A stretch of 64,000 nt of DNA from Gillisia sp. CAL575 (GCF_000403785.1 NZ_APHJ01000021.1:620001-684000); one strand, 5' to 3'. Shown: positions 8,780 through 18,270, numbered from the stretch's first letter. Translations and numbers: made by a program. The notes: generated by a model not told the origin, from the sequence alone.

Positions 8780-9769
8780 TTAGCGTCTAATATGCTTAGC
8801 GAAATCCTTATGCTCACTTTTAAACAATTCCTCTTGAGTAAGCCCCTTAAAATAATCGTAGGTGATCTTCATTCCTTCTTCCCTAGAGACCTTTGGTTCC
8901 CAGCCTAAAATATCTCTAGCTCTGGTAATATCTGGTTGCCGTTGCATTGGATCGTCCTCTGGCAATGGCTCACAAACTATCTTTTGATTGGTATTAGTAA
9001 GTTTGATAATTTCATCTGCAAATTCTCTAATGGTGATTTCATCAGGATTACCAATATTCACTGGATCTGAATAGTCACTTAAAAGCAATCTATAAATTCC
9101 TTCTATCTGATCATCTACATAACAAAAAGAACGAGTTTGAGAACCATCTCCAAACACAGTAAGATCTTCTCCTCGTAAAGCTTGGCCAATAAATGCAGGA
9201 ATTACCCGACCATCATTCAACCTCATTCGTGGCCCGTAGGTATTAAAGATCCTGGCAATTCTGGTTTCCAATCCGTGAAAACGATGGTAAGCCATAGTCA
9301 TGGATTCCTGAAAACGCTTTGCTTCATCATAAACCCCTCGTGGACCAATTGAATTCACATTTCCATAATAATCTTCACTTTGTGGGTGAACTAATGGATC
9401 TCCATAAATTTCTGAAGTAGAAGCTATTAAAATTCGTGCATTCTTTTCTTTTGCTAATCCTAATAAGTGCAAAACTCCTACAGAGCCTACTTTTAAAGTC
9501 TGAATTGGAATTTTTAAATAATCTATTGGACTTGCCGGTGAAGCAAAATGTAAAATATAATCTAGCTCACCTGCAACATGCACATATTTAGTGATGTCAT
9601 GATGGTAAAATTCAAAGTTTTCCATCTTTAAAAGATGTTCGATATTTTTCATGTCTCCGGTAATCAGGTTATCCATCCCAATTACCATATAACCTTCTTT
9701 AATAAATCTATCGCACAAATGAGAGCCTAAAAATCCAGCCGCTCCAGTAATTAATATCCTTTTAGACAT
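8780..9769 (-). CDS. UDP-glucuronate decarboxylase (UDP-xylose synthase)
   Basis: 329-residue extended short-chain dehydrogenase. It has the NAD+-binding GAAGFLG at residues 8-14, a TSEIYGDP block near 120, the catalytic YDEAK near 150, and the [10 protein letters not shown] block near 175 typical of UXS-type enzymes. The family converts UDP-glucuronate to UDP-xylose with bound NAD+. The canonical enzyme has YDEGKR where this one has YDEAKR, a mild change. Ten bases separate it from the GT2 gene and 13 from rmlD, so it is in the same operon. A UDP-sugar 4-epimerase is the main alternative but less likely, given the [11 protein letters not shown] motif. Confidence 0.88.
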   Translation of the reverse strand: MSKRILITGAAGFLGSHLCDRFIKEGYMVIGMDNLITGDMKNIEHLLKMENFEFYHHDITKYVHVAGELDYILHFASPASPIDYLKIPIQTLKVGSVGVLHLLGLAKEKNARILIASTSEIYGDPLVHPQSEDYYGNVNSIGPRGVYDEAKRFQESMTMAYHRFHGLETRIARIFNTYGPRMRLNDGRVIPAFIGQALRGEDLTVFGDGSQTRSFCYVDDQIEGIYRLLLSDYSDPVNIGNPDEITIREFADEIIKLTNTNQKIVCEPLPEDDPMQRQPDITRARDILGWEPKVSREEGMKITYDYFKGLTQEELFKSEHKDFAKHIRR

Positions 9770-9782
9770 CTAAAATCTTTAT

Positions 9783-10634
9783 CTAATTATTATTATATAA
9801 TTCTAAAACTGCAACTTGCCAGGATGCAATATCTACCCTGAAATTCGCTTTCAATTTAGTTTTATCTAAAACGCTATACTCCGGCCTTTCTGCAATAGTT
9901 TTATAAGAATTATCCTCGTTTAAAATAACCTCATCATATTTATTGGAAAGTTTCAAGATCTCTTTTGCAAATCCGTGCCAGGTCGTTTCTCCTGCATTAC
10001 TATAATGATACAAACCATAGTTTTTATTCTCATCTTCTATAATTTGAACAAGTAATTCTGCCAAATGATTTGCGTTGGTAGGTGTTCCTTTTTGAGCTGT
10101 GGTAATATTTAAATTAGCCTTTTCTGCAGCTTTTTTTAATATGGTCTTGTAAAAATTATGACCAAATTCAGAATATAACCAAGACGTCCGAAATATAAAA
10201 TGATAGCCTATTGTACTCTGAATATATTGTTCCCCTTTTAATTTTGAAGCGCCATAGACGTTGATTGGATTTGTTTTATCGTCTTCTTTATAATGGTTAG
10301 TACTGGTACCATCAAAAACATAATCTGTAGAGATATGAATAAGTACCGTTTTATGCTTTCGACAGATTTCAGCTAAATTTTTTACTGCTTCAGCATTAAT
10401 TTCAAAAGCTCTCTCCTTATCAGATTCAGCCTTTTCAACATTAGTATAGGCTGCGCAATTAATACAATAATCTATTTGTTTGCTTCCAAAGCACATACTA
10501 AGGTCACAAATTGAAGTAATATCGATTTCTGAAGAATCCATAAAAAGCCAATCGATGGCGTTTTCCTTTGCGGCAAGTTTTTGAATACATTTACCCAATT
10601 GTCCAGATGCTCCAGTTACCAATACAGTTTTCAT
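9783..10634 (-). CDS. rfbD: dTDP-4-dehydrorhamnose reductase
   Basis: 283 residues. It carries out the last step of dTDP-L-rhamnose synthesis, NAD(P)H reduction of dTDP-4-keto-L-rhamnose. It has GASGQLGK at 8-15, the family block STDYVFDG near residue 103, NPINVYGASKLKGE with the catalytic Tyr and Lys near 130, and FRTSWLYS near 150. The start codon overlaps the stop of the upstream rfbC by four bases, so translation is coupled. The first two pathway genes (rfbA, rfbB) are not in this window. Confidence 0.94.
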   Translation of the reverse strand: MKTVLVTGASGQLGKCIQKLAAKENAIDWLFMDSSEIDITSICDLSMCFGSKQIDYCINCAAYTNVEKAESDKERAFEINAEAVKNLAEICRKHKTVLIHISTDYVFDGTSTNHYKEDDKTNPINVYGASKLKGEQYIQSTIGYHFIFRTSWLYSEFGHNFYKTILKKAAEKANLNITTAQKGTPTNANHLAELLVQIIEDENKNYGLYHYSNAGETTWHGFAKEILKLSNKYDEVILNEDNSYKTIAERPEYSVLDKTKLKANFRVDIASWQVAVLELYNNN

Positions 10635-11176
10635 GGAAATAATTCTTTGAGTGTTGGTAATTTAGTGTCTTTTTCTGACAGGATTAACTCATCTTCAGGA
10701 AATTTCCAATCTATAGCAAGGTCTGGATCATTATAAATCACTCCAGACTCTGAGCCTGGATAGTAAAACCGATCACACTTGTAAGAGAAAACAGAAGTTT
10801 CAGACAAGGTGATAAATCCATGTGCAAAGCCTTGAGGGATATATAACTGATGCTGGTTTTGATCTGATAAGATAATATTATAAGACTCTTTAAACGTTGG
10901 AGAATCTGGCCTTAAATCTACCACAACATCTAAAACTTCACCATAAATTACACGCACGAGTTTAGCCTGAGCAAATTCCCCAGATTGAAAATGTAAGCCG
11001 CGTAACACCCCTTTCTTAGATACGGATTGATTATCCTGCACAAACTCTAAATTTAAGCCTGTGATCTCATTAAATTTCTTTTTATGATAGCTCTCTAAAA
11101 AAATACCACGATGGTCTGGATAAACCTCCGGAGTTAAAATAAAACAATCTTTTAGAGGTGTCTTTTCAAACTTCAT
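10631..11176 (-). CDS. rfbC: dTDP-4-dehydrorhamnose 3,5-epimerase
   Basis: 181 residues, the normal length. It epimerises dTDP-4-keto-6-deoxyglucose at C3 and C5. The cupin motifs are clear: DHRGIFLESY near the start, VSKKGVLRGLHFQ with the catalytic His near 63, VVDLRPDSPTF near 90, and YIPQGFAHGF near 118. It overlaps rfbD by four bases and begins four bases after the gene at 11181, in the middle of the envelope-sugar operon. Confidence 0.95.
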   Translation of the reverse strand: MKFEKTPLKDCFILTPEVYPDHRGIFLESYHKKKFNEITGLNLEFVQDNQSVSKKGVLRGLHFQSGEFAQAKLVRVIYGEVLDVVVDLRPDSPTFKESYNIILSDQNQHQLYIPQGFAHGFITLSETSVFSYKCDRFYYPGSESGVIYNDPDLAIDWKFPEDELILSEKDTKLPTLKELFP

Positions 11177-11180
11177 TAAA

Positions 11181-12866
11181 CTAAGAATTAAAAATTTGTT
11201 CTAATATTTTTTCGGTGATCAAATAAGTTGGCTTTACACCTGTAGTTCCTAAACCACCAGATGCTAATGTACTCCCTGTCTTAAGAGGATTATCTGAAGC
11301 ATAATAAGCATATCTCACTTTTACATCTTCCTTAATATTTCCTCTTAATCTAGATGCAGATTGAATTGCTTTTTGATAGTGTACTCCTTCCATTTCCAAT
11401 CCTACCACATCCCAAGTAGATTCTTGGAAGAATTTCAAAATATCACGATTCTGAAGCGATGTTCCAAGTACCGTGATCATAGAACCATCTACCACGTTAA
11501 TCCCATTCCCTTCAAGATCTTCCTTTTTAAGTTCATTATAAAACGGATAGTTATCTGCAGTTCCTTCAAATAAATGAGCAGAAGGAATCATGATATCTCC
11601 TTTTCCTCCATCCAGAATTCCAGCTTTCCCCATAATAGAAACCGAGTCTACATTTAAATGAATTTCCTCTTCATTATACCTGTAAGGTTTTAATAATTCA
11701 TCCATGGTCTCATAGGCTTGTTCTCCAAATGCATAATCCATTACTACAATAACAGGTTTATCATTAATAGACTTATCGTTAAACTTTGGACTTTTATAAC
11801 CGTCTTTGATCATTGCAGTATCAAAAACCTGCACATCAATGTTGGTTCCGCTGGTGTCTTCAATGAATTTCATTCCGTTATCTAAAGCAACTTTCATTAC
11901 TTTATTTCGAATTTGTCCATTTCCGCTATTACTTAGTTCCTCATAAACTTGCATTGAGCTCTTTTCCTTCAACTCTTTTTCTAAAGCAATTGGACTAAAA
12001 AGAGTATTCATCACACTGTGCATATTCGCACTAATTATATGTATTGGCCTATACATTAAATTATTCTCTACCAAATATTGTTTGATAGAGTCTGCCCAGA
12101 TCTCTCCATGAATATGATGCCCTAAACGCTCTCTAAGTACAGGGCTAAAGGTTACAATACGCTTATTGTTATTTATAGTTTCGTCTATGGCAAGTTTTCC
12201 TAACCAATAAATTATTTCCAGAAAACGCTCTTCATTTTCTGGGATCATAAATTTCGGATACATGGTAGTTACCTCTTTGAAGGTTCTTCCCAAAATATTG
12301 GCAGTATGTGTAAGTGCTATTTCACGCTCAATCTGAGTTAAGCTGGGCTTTAAAACAGCTGCCTCAAGCTTCATCCAATCTCTTGTAACACTGCCTTCCT
12401 CATCTATAATTACGCGGCGCATAATTTTATGTGATTCTATAAAAAGGAAAGTAAGGTGGGTAAGAATATCATAGATCTCAGATCTTCCACGAGTTACCTC
12501 AATATTCATTTGCTCTTCATCTATTCTATAGCAGTTTCGTCTTCTTTTTGGTGGAACAATTGGTGTAAAGTGAGAGTTTGCATAACCCTCATCACTTGTA
12601 AGATTAATAAATCTACACTGTTCAATTCCCACGGGTAAGCGCTCTATTACATATAAAAGCCCGTCTAATTCTACTTTTTCTTCTGCAATAGTTCCGTAGA
12701 TTTCAGGTCTTAATGTGAGCAAAGATTCTCTTAGGGTTTCTCCAGAAATTCCCATGGGTTTATAAAATCCGCGATTAAATAAATGTCGCATTGTTATATA
12801 CATTCGCTCTATTGCGTTAGTACTTTCTTGCGCCCGGGTTCTTCCCATCAATTTCAAATTCACCAT
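11181..12866 (-). CDS. Conserved Bacteroidota protein (possibly DUF6909) with nucleoside-phosphorylase-like C-terminus
   Basis: 561 residues, soluble. I recognise it only as a conserved Bacteroidota protein, catalogued as I recall as DUF6909. The N-terminal 330 residues are helical and charged with no known motif. The C-terminal part shows features of the NP-I fold (nucleoside phosphorylases, MTAN, AMP nucleosidase): VVGLEMEGVHYQ with E491-M492-E493 in the place of the ribose-binding M-E pair, and RYAYYASDN with S524-D525 in the place of the catalytic S-D. A nucleoside or nucleotide hydrolase/phosphorylase activity is an inference. It sits between a GH3 ligase (12 bases) and rfbC (4 bases), so it is expressed with envelope-sugar genes. 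Confidence 0.7.
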   Translation of the reverse strand: MVNLKLMGRTRAQESTNAIERMYITMRHLFNRGFYKPMGISGETLRESLLTLRPEIYGTIAEEKVELDGLLYVIERLPVGIEQCRFINLTSDEGYANSHFTPIVPPKRRRNCYRIDEEQMNIEVTRGRSEIYDILTHLTFLFIESHKIMRRVIIDEEGSVTRDWMKLEAAVLKPSLTQIEREIALTHTANILGRTFKEVTTMYPKFMIPENEERFLEIIYWLGKLAIDETINNNKRIVTFSPVLRERLGHHIHGEIWADSIKQYLVENNLMYRPIHIISANMHSVMNTLFSPIALEKELKEKSSMQVYEELSNSGNGQIRNKVMKVALDNGMKFIEDTSGTNIDVQVFDTAMIKDGYKSPKFNDKSINDKPVIVVMDYAFGEQAYETMDELLKPYRYNEEEIHLNVDSVSIMGKAGILDGGKGDIMIPSAHLFEGTADNYPFYNELKKEDLEGNGINVVDGSMITVLGTSLQNRDILKFFQESTWDVVGLEMEGVHYQKAIQSASRLRGNIKEDVKVRYAYYASDNPLKTGSTLASGGLGTTGVKPTYLITEKILEQIFNS

Positions 12867-12877
12867 ATATTATTGCT

Positions 12878-14368
12878 TTATATTTTTTCCAATACTTCTG
12901 CGATCTTTCTGTCGTTAGAAAGTCTTGGTAATTTATTCTGTCCTCCCAGTTTTCCAATAGATTTCATATACTGCTGAAATCCATTCTGGGGAATTTTTTT
13001 AATTTTTAATTGCTGAAGGATCTTACCTTCTATCAAATCCAAATAATAAGAATTTTGCTCTTGCATAGACTTGTCCAAAAGCTCTGAAAACTGCTGAAAA
13101 TCCTCAGGTTCTTTTTCAAACTCTACAAACCATTCATGATAAGGCAACTGCTCGCCATCTGGTGTTATTTGAGGAGCTACTGTGAATTCTGTAATTCTAC
13201 TTCCCGTCATTGCTGTTGCTTCTTGCATTGCCTGTTCTACTTCTTTGGCAATAACATGTTCTCCAAATGCCGAAATAAAATGTTTAATCCTTCCTGAAAC
13301 AATCACTTTATAAGGTTTTACAGAAGTAAACTGAATGGTATCACCCAAATTATACCCCCATAAACCAGCTGAATTAGAAACTATCATTACATAATCTACC
13401 CCTACCTCTACTTCTCCAATAGTTAATCGTTTTGGGTTATCATCAAAAAATTCTTCAGATTTTATAAACTCATAGAAGATTCCGGAATCTAATTGTAGTA
13501 GCATGCCCTTATCTCCTTGCTTATCCTGAAAAGCGAAAAAACCTTCAGAAGCTGGATATAATTCTATACTATCTACTTTTCTTCCTATTAAATTTTCAAA
13601 CTTTGCTCGATAAGGTTCGTAATTTACTCCGCCATAAATAAACAGATCGAAATTCTTGAACAGATCTCCCACCTTTTTCCCAGTAGTTTGTTGAAGGTTT
13701 TCAAAATACATTTGTACCCAAGAAGGAATTCCGCTTATCACGGTCATATCTTCATCTTTAGTTTCACCAACTATGGCGCTTACCTTTGTTTCCCAATCTT
13801 CAATACAATTAGTTTTTAAGCTAGGTAACCTATTCTTCTGAAGATAGGAAGGAACAAAATGAGCAACAATACCAGATAAACGGCCTAATTTCACTCCATA
13901 CTTCTCCGTTAATTCTGGGCTTCCTTGTAGAAAGATCATTTTACCATCTACAAATTTAGACTTACCAGTTTCGGCTATATAGCACAAAATGGCATTTCTA
14001 GCCGCGTTAATATGTGTAGGCATAGACTCCTTAGTAAGAGGAATATATTTAGCTCCACTTGTAGTTCCAGAGGTTTTCGCATAATAAAGTGGCTTTCCTG
14101 GCCATAAAATGTTTTCCTCTCCAGCAACCATTTTATCTACATACAGCTTTAGTTCCTCATAATCTCGAATAGGAACATTAGATGCAAATTCTTTATAGGT
14201 GTTTATGTTTTTAAAATTATGATCTATGCCAAACTGAGTATTCTTTGCTTTATCTAAAAGTTCTTTAAAAACTCTTTTCTGTGTAGCTTCTGGATTAGAA
14301 GCCCACTTATTAATTTTATTTCGAATGTGCTTTGCAAAGATCTTTGCAGCAATGGATTTTATAGACAT
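12878..14368 (-). CDS. GH3 auxin-responsive promoter-family ligase
   Basis: 496 residues. The GH3 family consists of acyl-adenylate-forming enzymes that join a carboxylic acid to an amino acid or other amine in plants; bacterial members are widespread in Bacteroidota and mostly uncharacterised. Visible motifs are the ATP-binding YYAKTSGTTSGAKYIP near residue 100, IYGGVNYEPY near 240, ELYPASEGFFAF near 270, and GYNLGDTIQFT near 335. There is no signal peptide or membrane segment. It is co-transcribed with the M23 peptidase upstream (six-base gap) and the NP-I-like protein downstream. The substrate is unknown. Confidence 0.9.
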   Translation of the reverse strand: MSIKSIAAKIFAKHIRNKINKWASNPEATQKRVFKELLDKAKNTQFGIDHNFKNINTYKEFASNVPIRDYEELKLYVDKMVAGEENILWPGKPLYYAKTSGTTSGAKYIPLTKESMPTHINAARNAILCYIAETGKSKFVDGKMIFLQGSPELTEKYGVKLGRLSGIVAHFVPSYLQKNRLPSLKTNCIEDWETKVSAIVGETKDEDMTVISGIPSWVQMYFENLQQTTGKKVGDLFKNFDLFIYGGVNYEPYRAKFENLIGRKVDSIELYPASEGFFAFQDKQGDKGMLLQLDSGIFYEFIKSEEFFDDNPKRLTIGEVEVGVDYVMIVSNSAGLWGYNLGDTIQFTSVKPYKVIVSGRIKHFISAFGEHVIAKEVEQAMQEATAMTGSRITEFTVAPQITPDGEQLPYHEWFVEFEKEPEDFQQFSELLDKSMQEQNSYYLDLIEGKILQQLKIKKIPQNGFQQYMKSIGKLGGQNKLPRLSNDRKIAEVLEKI

Positions 14369-14374
14369 AAAAGT

Positions 14375-15244
14375 TTAATCAAAATCAATATAATCTTTTG
14401 GATTTACTGGATTCCCTTCATTCCACAATTCAAAATGCAGGTGTGGCCCTGTTGTGAGTTCTCCTGCAGATCCTGCAGCAGCGATAACTTCTCCAGATTT
14501 CACGAAATCTCCTTGTTCTTTTGTTAATGAAGAATTGTGTTTATAGACAGAAAGTAAGCCGTAGTTGTGCTCTATAATAATTACATATCCCGTACCAGCA
14601 CTCCATTCAGCAAAGATCACTCTACCATCTGCTACACTTTTTACAGGAGCATTTTTGGCAACTACAATATCTATTGCATAATGTCTTGTCTTAACATTAT
14701 ATCCTTCAGTAATTGGTCCTTTAGCTGGAGGAAATAATGCAAATTCTATATTAGATCCCGCCGTTTGAAGTACATTATATTTATCTTCTAGAGCAACTTC
14801 CTCTCTTAATAAAGAATCTGCTCTAGAAGGGGTAAGGTCTATATATTCTGAATCTATTTGTTGAGTGCTCAGTAATGAATCTCTATTGAGATCTCCTATG
14901 TCAAGATCTCCAGTAAGCACCTTTCTAATTGACTCATAATATTGATTATTCAACATCATTGCGGTTTGAAGAGAATCTGTTTTATAAGTTAATTCTGTAG
15001 CTTGTCTCTTTAGTTTAGTTGAAGAATATCCAGGGATATATTCCCTTAAGCCTGTGAACGCTATAATAAAGGTTGTTAAAGCGATTAGCAAAATAGCACT
15101 AGAGGTAATTGCTACAAATAAATTTAACTTAGTTAATTTAAATGATAAACGCTCCTCAAAAGTATCTTCATTTAATACTACCAATCTGTATTTGTGAAGT
15201 AACTTTTTAGTGAATTTCTTTTTATTTTCTTTTGTTTGAGACAT
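14375..15244 (-). CDS. Membrane-anchored M23 (LytM) cell-wall peptidase
   Basis: 289 residues. A cytoplasmic stub rich in Lys is followed by one membrane helix at about residues 36-57, then a coiled-coil stalk (about 75-150), then an M23 domain from about 180. The zinc ligands and active-site residues are present (HYAID, VYKHNSS, GPHLHFEL), so it should be an active peptidoglycan endopeptidase in the periplasm. It is the first gene of a seven-gene minus-strand run and has its own TAnnTTTG box 18 bases upstream. The architecture matches NlpD/MepM-like flavobacterial peptidases. Confidence 0.92.
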   Translation of the reverse strand: MSQTKENKKKFTKKLLHKYRLVVLNEDTFEERLSFKLTKLNLFVAITSSAILLIALTTFIIAFTGLREYIPGYSSTKLKRQATELTYKTDSLQTAMMLNNQYYESIRKVLTGDLDIGDLNRDSLLSTQQIDSEYIDLTPSRADSLLREEVALEDKYNVLQTAGSNIEFALFPPAKGPITEGYNVKTRHYAIDIVVAKNAPVKSVADGRVIFAEWSAGTGYVIIIEHNYGLLSVYKHNSSLTKEQGDFVKSGEVIAAAGSAGELTTGPHLHFELWNEGNPVNPKDYIDFD

Positions 15245-15261
15245 AATTTATGCTGCTATCA

Positions 15262-15269
15262 CAAAGATA
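15262..15269 (-). promoter_or_regulatory. Promoter for the M23-GH3-rfbCD-GT2 operon
   Basis: CAAAGATA (TATCTTTG on the minus strand) is an exact -7 box 18 bases before the M23 gene. The seven downstream genes have gaps of -4 to 13 bases, so this may drive all of them. No matching -33 TTG was found. Confidence 0.55.
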
Positions 15270-15330
15270 GCATAAAGTTAAATTTATACTATTTTAATGC
15301 TGATAAACGTTTATATTAATGATTTCTTGC

Positions 15331-15338
15331 TAAGTTTG
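15331..15338 (+). promoter_or_regulatory. Promoter for tatA
   Basis: TAAGTTTG is an exact TAnnTTTG box, leaving a short leader before the ATG at 15360. Confidence 0.6.
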
Positions 15339-15359
15339 TAACAACAAAACTTTATTATT

Positions 15360-15575
15360 ATGAACGCATTATTTTTACCTTTAGTTATAGGTGCTCCACA
15401 AATAATATTAATCGTAATTGTGATACTATTATTATTTGGAGGAAGAAAGATTCCTGAGTTAATGAGAGGATTAGGTAGCGGTATTAAAGAATTCAAAGAT
15501 GCCTCTAAGGATGATGACGACAATAAGGACAATAAAATTCCTGAAGACGGAAAAATTCCTGGAGATAAAAAATAG
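15360..15575 (+). CDS. tatA: Twin-arginine translocase subunit TatA
   Basis: 71 residues. It forms the pore of the Sec-independent Tat pathway. A short N-terminal membrane helix (about residues 12-28) is followed by the hinge [21 protein letters not shown], which is the TatA/E amphipathic helix, and then a tail of alternating acidic and lysine residues ending in two copies of a KIP-x-D/G-x-K pattern. No tatC or tatB lies beside it. It has its own promoter and a shared bidirectional terminator. Confidence 0.92.
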   Translation: MNALFLPLVIGAPQIILIVIVILLLFGGRKIPELMRGLGSGIKEFKDASKDDDDNKDNKIPEDGKIPGDKK

Positions 15576-15592
15576 AATTACTTATAATATCT

Positions 15593-15626
15593 AAAAAATG
15601 CCCAATTAAAATTGGGCATTTTTTTT
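15593..15626. terminator. Bidirectional terminator between tatA and the DUF4837 gene
   Basis: AAAAAATGCCCAATT and AATTGGGCATTTTTTTT form a near-perfect hairpin with A- and T-runs on both flanks, between two convergent genes. The T-run reaches the first base of the minus-strand gene's stop region. Confidence 0.85.
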
Positions 15627-16605
15627 AGTCAATTTTTGCCGATTTCAATATAGCCTCGAGCTCAAACATATTATCTCGTTTTGCTGTTGCAGGAGCAAAA
15701 GTAAATCCTTCTAGAATAATATACCTATTGTTAACGCTGTCTTTAACCGCATAATTAATAAAAGGTCCTGCCATAAAAGCACTCTTCATCTCCCAAGTTC
15801 CCTTTGTTTCATACGCAAACTTCCCATCTACTTCTGTGTTGAATAAATAAGGTGCGTAGGCTTCTTCTGTAATCATGTATCTACCCTCTAAAGCTCCATG
15901 GATATAAGCCTTCCCAATAGAATCTCTCATTTTTATAATATTCGCAATTACACTAGTATCACCGTCAATTTGGTTGAGCGGCACAGCATATACTAAGATT
16001 TCCATATTTCCTTTAGGTATGTCTTTTCTAAGCCAAAAGAATTCTTCATTTTCCAAAGCATACCTATAAGCGGTTGGAAATTTAAGCGATACTCCTAGGT
16101 TATTTTTTAACTTTTCATCCTCCTTTAATGACTTGTTAATCCTTCTTTGCTTTTCTTTTATTTCAGTATTTCGAAGAGTTTCAATGATTTCTTCTGAATT
16201 TTTATTGATCTGTTCGATGATTTCATTAGAGTCTTGTCCAGTAATTACAACACCTATCTGAGGGTGCGCAAAAGGATCATTGAAAATTTTAAATCTTCCA
16301 GCTTCACCTTTTTCAATCTTCACAAACAATCTATTCTTACGCACAAAACCAGAAAAAGCCTCTGGTGGCATTTGATTTAATGAGAATATAGGTTCTTCCT
16401 GAGGCAATCCGTCTACCGGAGCTGCTAAAGATTTTCTAAGCGCTTCTCCAATAGAACCTTCCCACATTTCATTATCAATAACTACAGAAATATTATTGAT
16501 ATTTCCAGAAGAGGTAGCTAGTAGTATAGGGGTTTTACTATCGGAATCTTGACATCCTGTAAATAAAAGGGAAATACATAAACTTAGAAATACAAAATTC
16601 TTCAT
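15625..16605 (-). CDS. DUF4837 family lipoprotein
   Basis: 326 residues. The signal peptide ends in LLFTGC with the lipidation Cys at position 18, so it is a lipoprotein, probably in the outer membrane. The rest has a mixed alpha/beta pattern with a charged helical segment at about 130-165 and a C-terminal half rich in aromatic residues. The content and length fit DUF4837, a Bacteroidota-specific family of unknown function. It is 19 bases downstream of a LysM lytic transglycosylase gene, so the two are probably one unit and the role may be in the cell wall. Confidence 0.82.
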   Translation of the reverse strand: MKNFVFLSLCISLLFTGCQDSDSKTPILLATSSGNINNISVVIDNEMWEGSIGEALRKSLAAPVDGLPQEEPIFSLNQMPPEAFSGFVRKNRLFVKIEKGEAGRFKIFNDPFAHPQIGVVITGQDSNEIIEQINKNSEEIIETLRNTEIKEKQRRINKSLKEDEKLKNNLGVSLKFPTAYRYALENEEFFWLRKDIPKGNMEILVYAVPLNQIDGDTSVIANIIKMRDSIGKAYIHGALEGRYMITEEAYAPYLFNTEVDGKFAYETKGTWEMKSAFMAGPFINYAVKDSVNNRYIILEGFTFAPATAKRDNMFELEAILKSAKID

Positions 16606-16624
16606 AATGATATTTTAATTAATA

Positions 16625-18223
16625 CTAGCTCCCCGAGAGTTTTAAGGTCATTCCGGGTTTAAGAGATGTACTAGACATCCTATTCCATGCCCTCAAATTC
16701 TGTACCGTAATTCCTGGGAACTTTTTAGAAATACTCCATAATGAATCTCCATTTTTGACTGTATATGTTTTTGCCTGAACGGCTGGCCTGGAACTACTCA
16801 CGGTACTTTTTGCTATAGCAACCGGTTTTTTAGGATATATAGTTAGATATTGTCCTACTCTAAGGTTGTTACTTCTTAAATTATTCCATTTTTTAACACT
16901 GCTAACCCCAACCCCATATCTACTGGCTATTTTACCTAGATAGTCTCCACTTTTAACTCTGTATCTCACTTTATCCTCAGCCTCTAAAAATTGAGGTAAT
17001 TCCTTTTCTTTTTCAGCTAACTCTGTTTCAGCAAAATTATAAATCGCTGCTTCATTATTCACAAAGATTCCAACGCTCTTTCTAGGCAACCTTAAAGCGT
17101 ATGCTTCATCCTCAACATAAGGGATAATATCCAACTTATAGCTAGGGTTTAAGAATTGTAACATTTCTTTATCTACACCTGAAACTTTATTGATCTGATC
17201 AAAAGTTAGCATTTGTTTTACGTGTAACGTATCTGTATCAAAAAAGGCTACCTCAGGTCCGTTTGGCTGGAAATCGTGCTCCTTCGCATATTCAAATAAG
17301 TAAAGTGTAGCTAGAAAAGCAGGCACATAACCAGCTGTTTCTCGTGGCAAATAATTTCTAAGTGTCCAATAATTAGTGGAACCCCCACTTCTTCTTATTG
17401 CTTTAGCTACATTCCCTGGGCCAGAATTATAAGAAGCTAACACCATGTCCCAATCTCCAAATGTCTTATATAAACTTGCTAGATACCTTACTGCCGCTTC
17501 CGTAGCCATTATAGGATCCATACGCTCATCTACATAAGAACTTACATCTAAGCCCTGCATTTTGCCCGTAGCGAACATAAATTGCCACAAACCAGTTGCT
17601 CCAACTCTAGACTTTGCCCGCGGATTAAGTGCAGACTCTACTATGGCAAGATATTTAATCTCTAAAGGAACATCATACCTATCTAATTGCTGCTCGAACA
17701 TTGGGAAATAATATTCGCTTAGCGCCATTAGGCGTTCCATAGACTTCTTGTTCCTTTTAAGATAAGATTTTATTACACTCTCCAGAATGGGATTATATTC
17801 AATATTAAAAGGTGTGCGTGCATTTAATTTTGCCAGTCTAGCTTTTAGAGTATCTGTAGGTAAGTCTTTAAATACAACTTCAGAATAATCCTGCCTAAGG
17901 ATCTCATTTTGCATTTCTTCATAAAGGTCTGAATTTAAAAGTTCCTTTTTCCATACCGAATCTATATTAGCAGCATGAGGGAGATCCTTAAGATCTTTAA
18001 TAGAACCCTTATTTATTTTTGCTGAAATTGGTAATCTATCCTTGAATTCTGGATCGGGATTTTTCAACTCTATCTTAGCACTATCAGATTTTTTAAAAAC
18101 CTGAACTCTAAAATTGGCTTTTTCCGATTTATTTATAGTTTTCGAGCTGTTCTTAACTGGATTTTTTTGACCCAAGGAGGTAAAAAAAATGAACAACATT
18201 AATAGGGTGATTATCTTTTTCAT
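16625..18223 (-). CDS. Lytic transglycosylase with two LysM domains (MltD-like)
   Basis: 532 residues. A cleavable signal peptide (ends near FTSLGQ) is followed by a polar region, then a lysozyme-like SLT domain at about 160-310 with the catalytic Glu in IVESALNP, then GATGLWQFM and ASYNSGPGNV. The C-terminus has two LysM modules at about 421-464 and 487-532, each starting with Y-x-V-K-x-G-D. It cleaves the MurNAc-GlcNAc bond with 1,6-anhydro formation in the periplasm. It is 47 bases downstream of pgk and followed by the DUF4837 lipoprotein. Confidence 0.93.
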   Translation of the reverse strand: MKKIITLLMLFIFFTSLGQKNPVKNSSKTINKSEKANFRVQVFKKSDSAKIELKNPDPEFKDRLPISAKINKGSIKDLKDLPHAANIDSVWKKELLNSDLYEEMQNEILRQDYSEVVFKDLPTDTLKARLAKLNARTPFNIEYNPILESVIKSYLKRNKKSMERLMALSEYYFPMFEQQLDRYDVPLEIKYLAIVESALNPRAKSRVGATGLWQFMFATGKMQGLDVSSYVDERMDPIMATEAAVRYLASLYKTFGDWDMVLASYNSGPGNVAKAIRRSGGSTNYWTLRNYLPRETAGYVPAFLATLYLFEYAKEHDFQPNGPEVAFFDTDTLHVKQMLTFDQINKVSGVDKEMLQFLNPSYKLDIIPYVEDEAYALRLPRKSVGIFVNNEAAIYNFAETELAEKEKELPQFLEAEDKVRYRVKSGDYLGKIASRYGVGVSSVKKWNNLRSNNLRVGQYLTIYPKKPVAIAKSTVSSSRPAVQAKTYTVKNGDSLWSISKKFPGITVQNLRAWNRMSSTSLKPGMTLKLSGS

Positions 18224-18270
18224 ATTTCTACATCTATGGTACAGAAACGTTTAATATTTCAATTTCTTAC

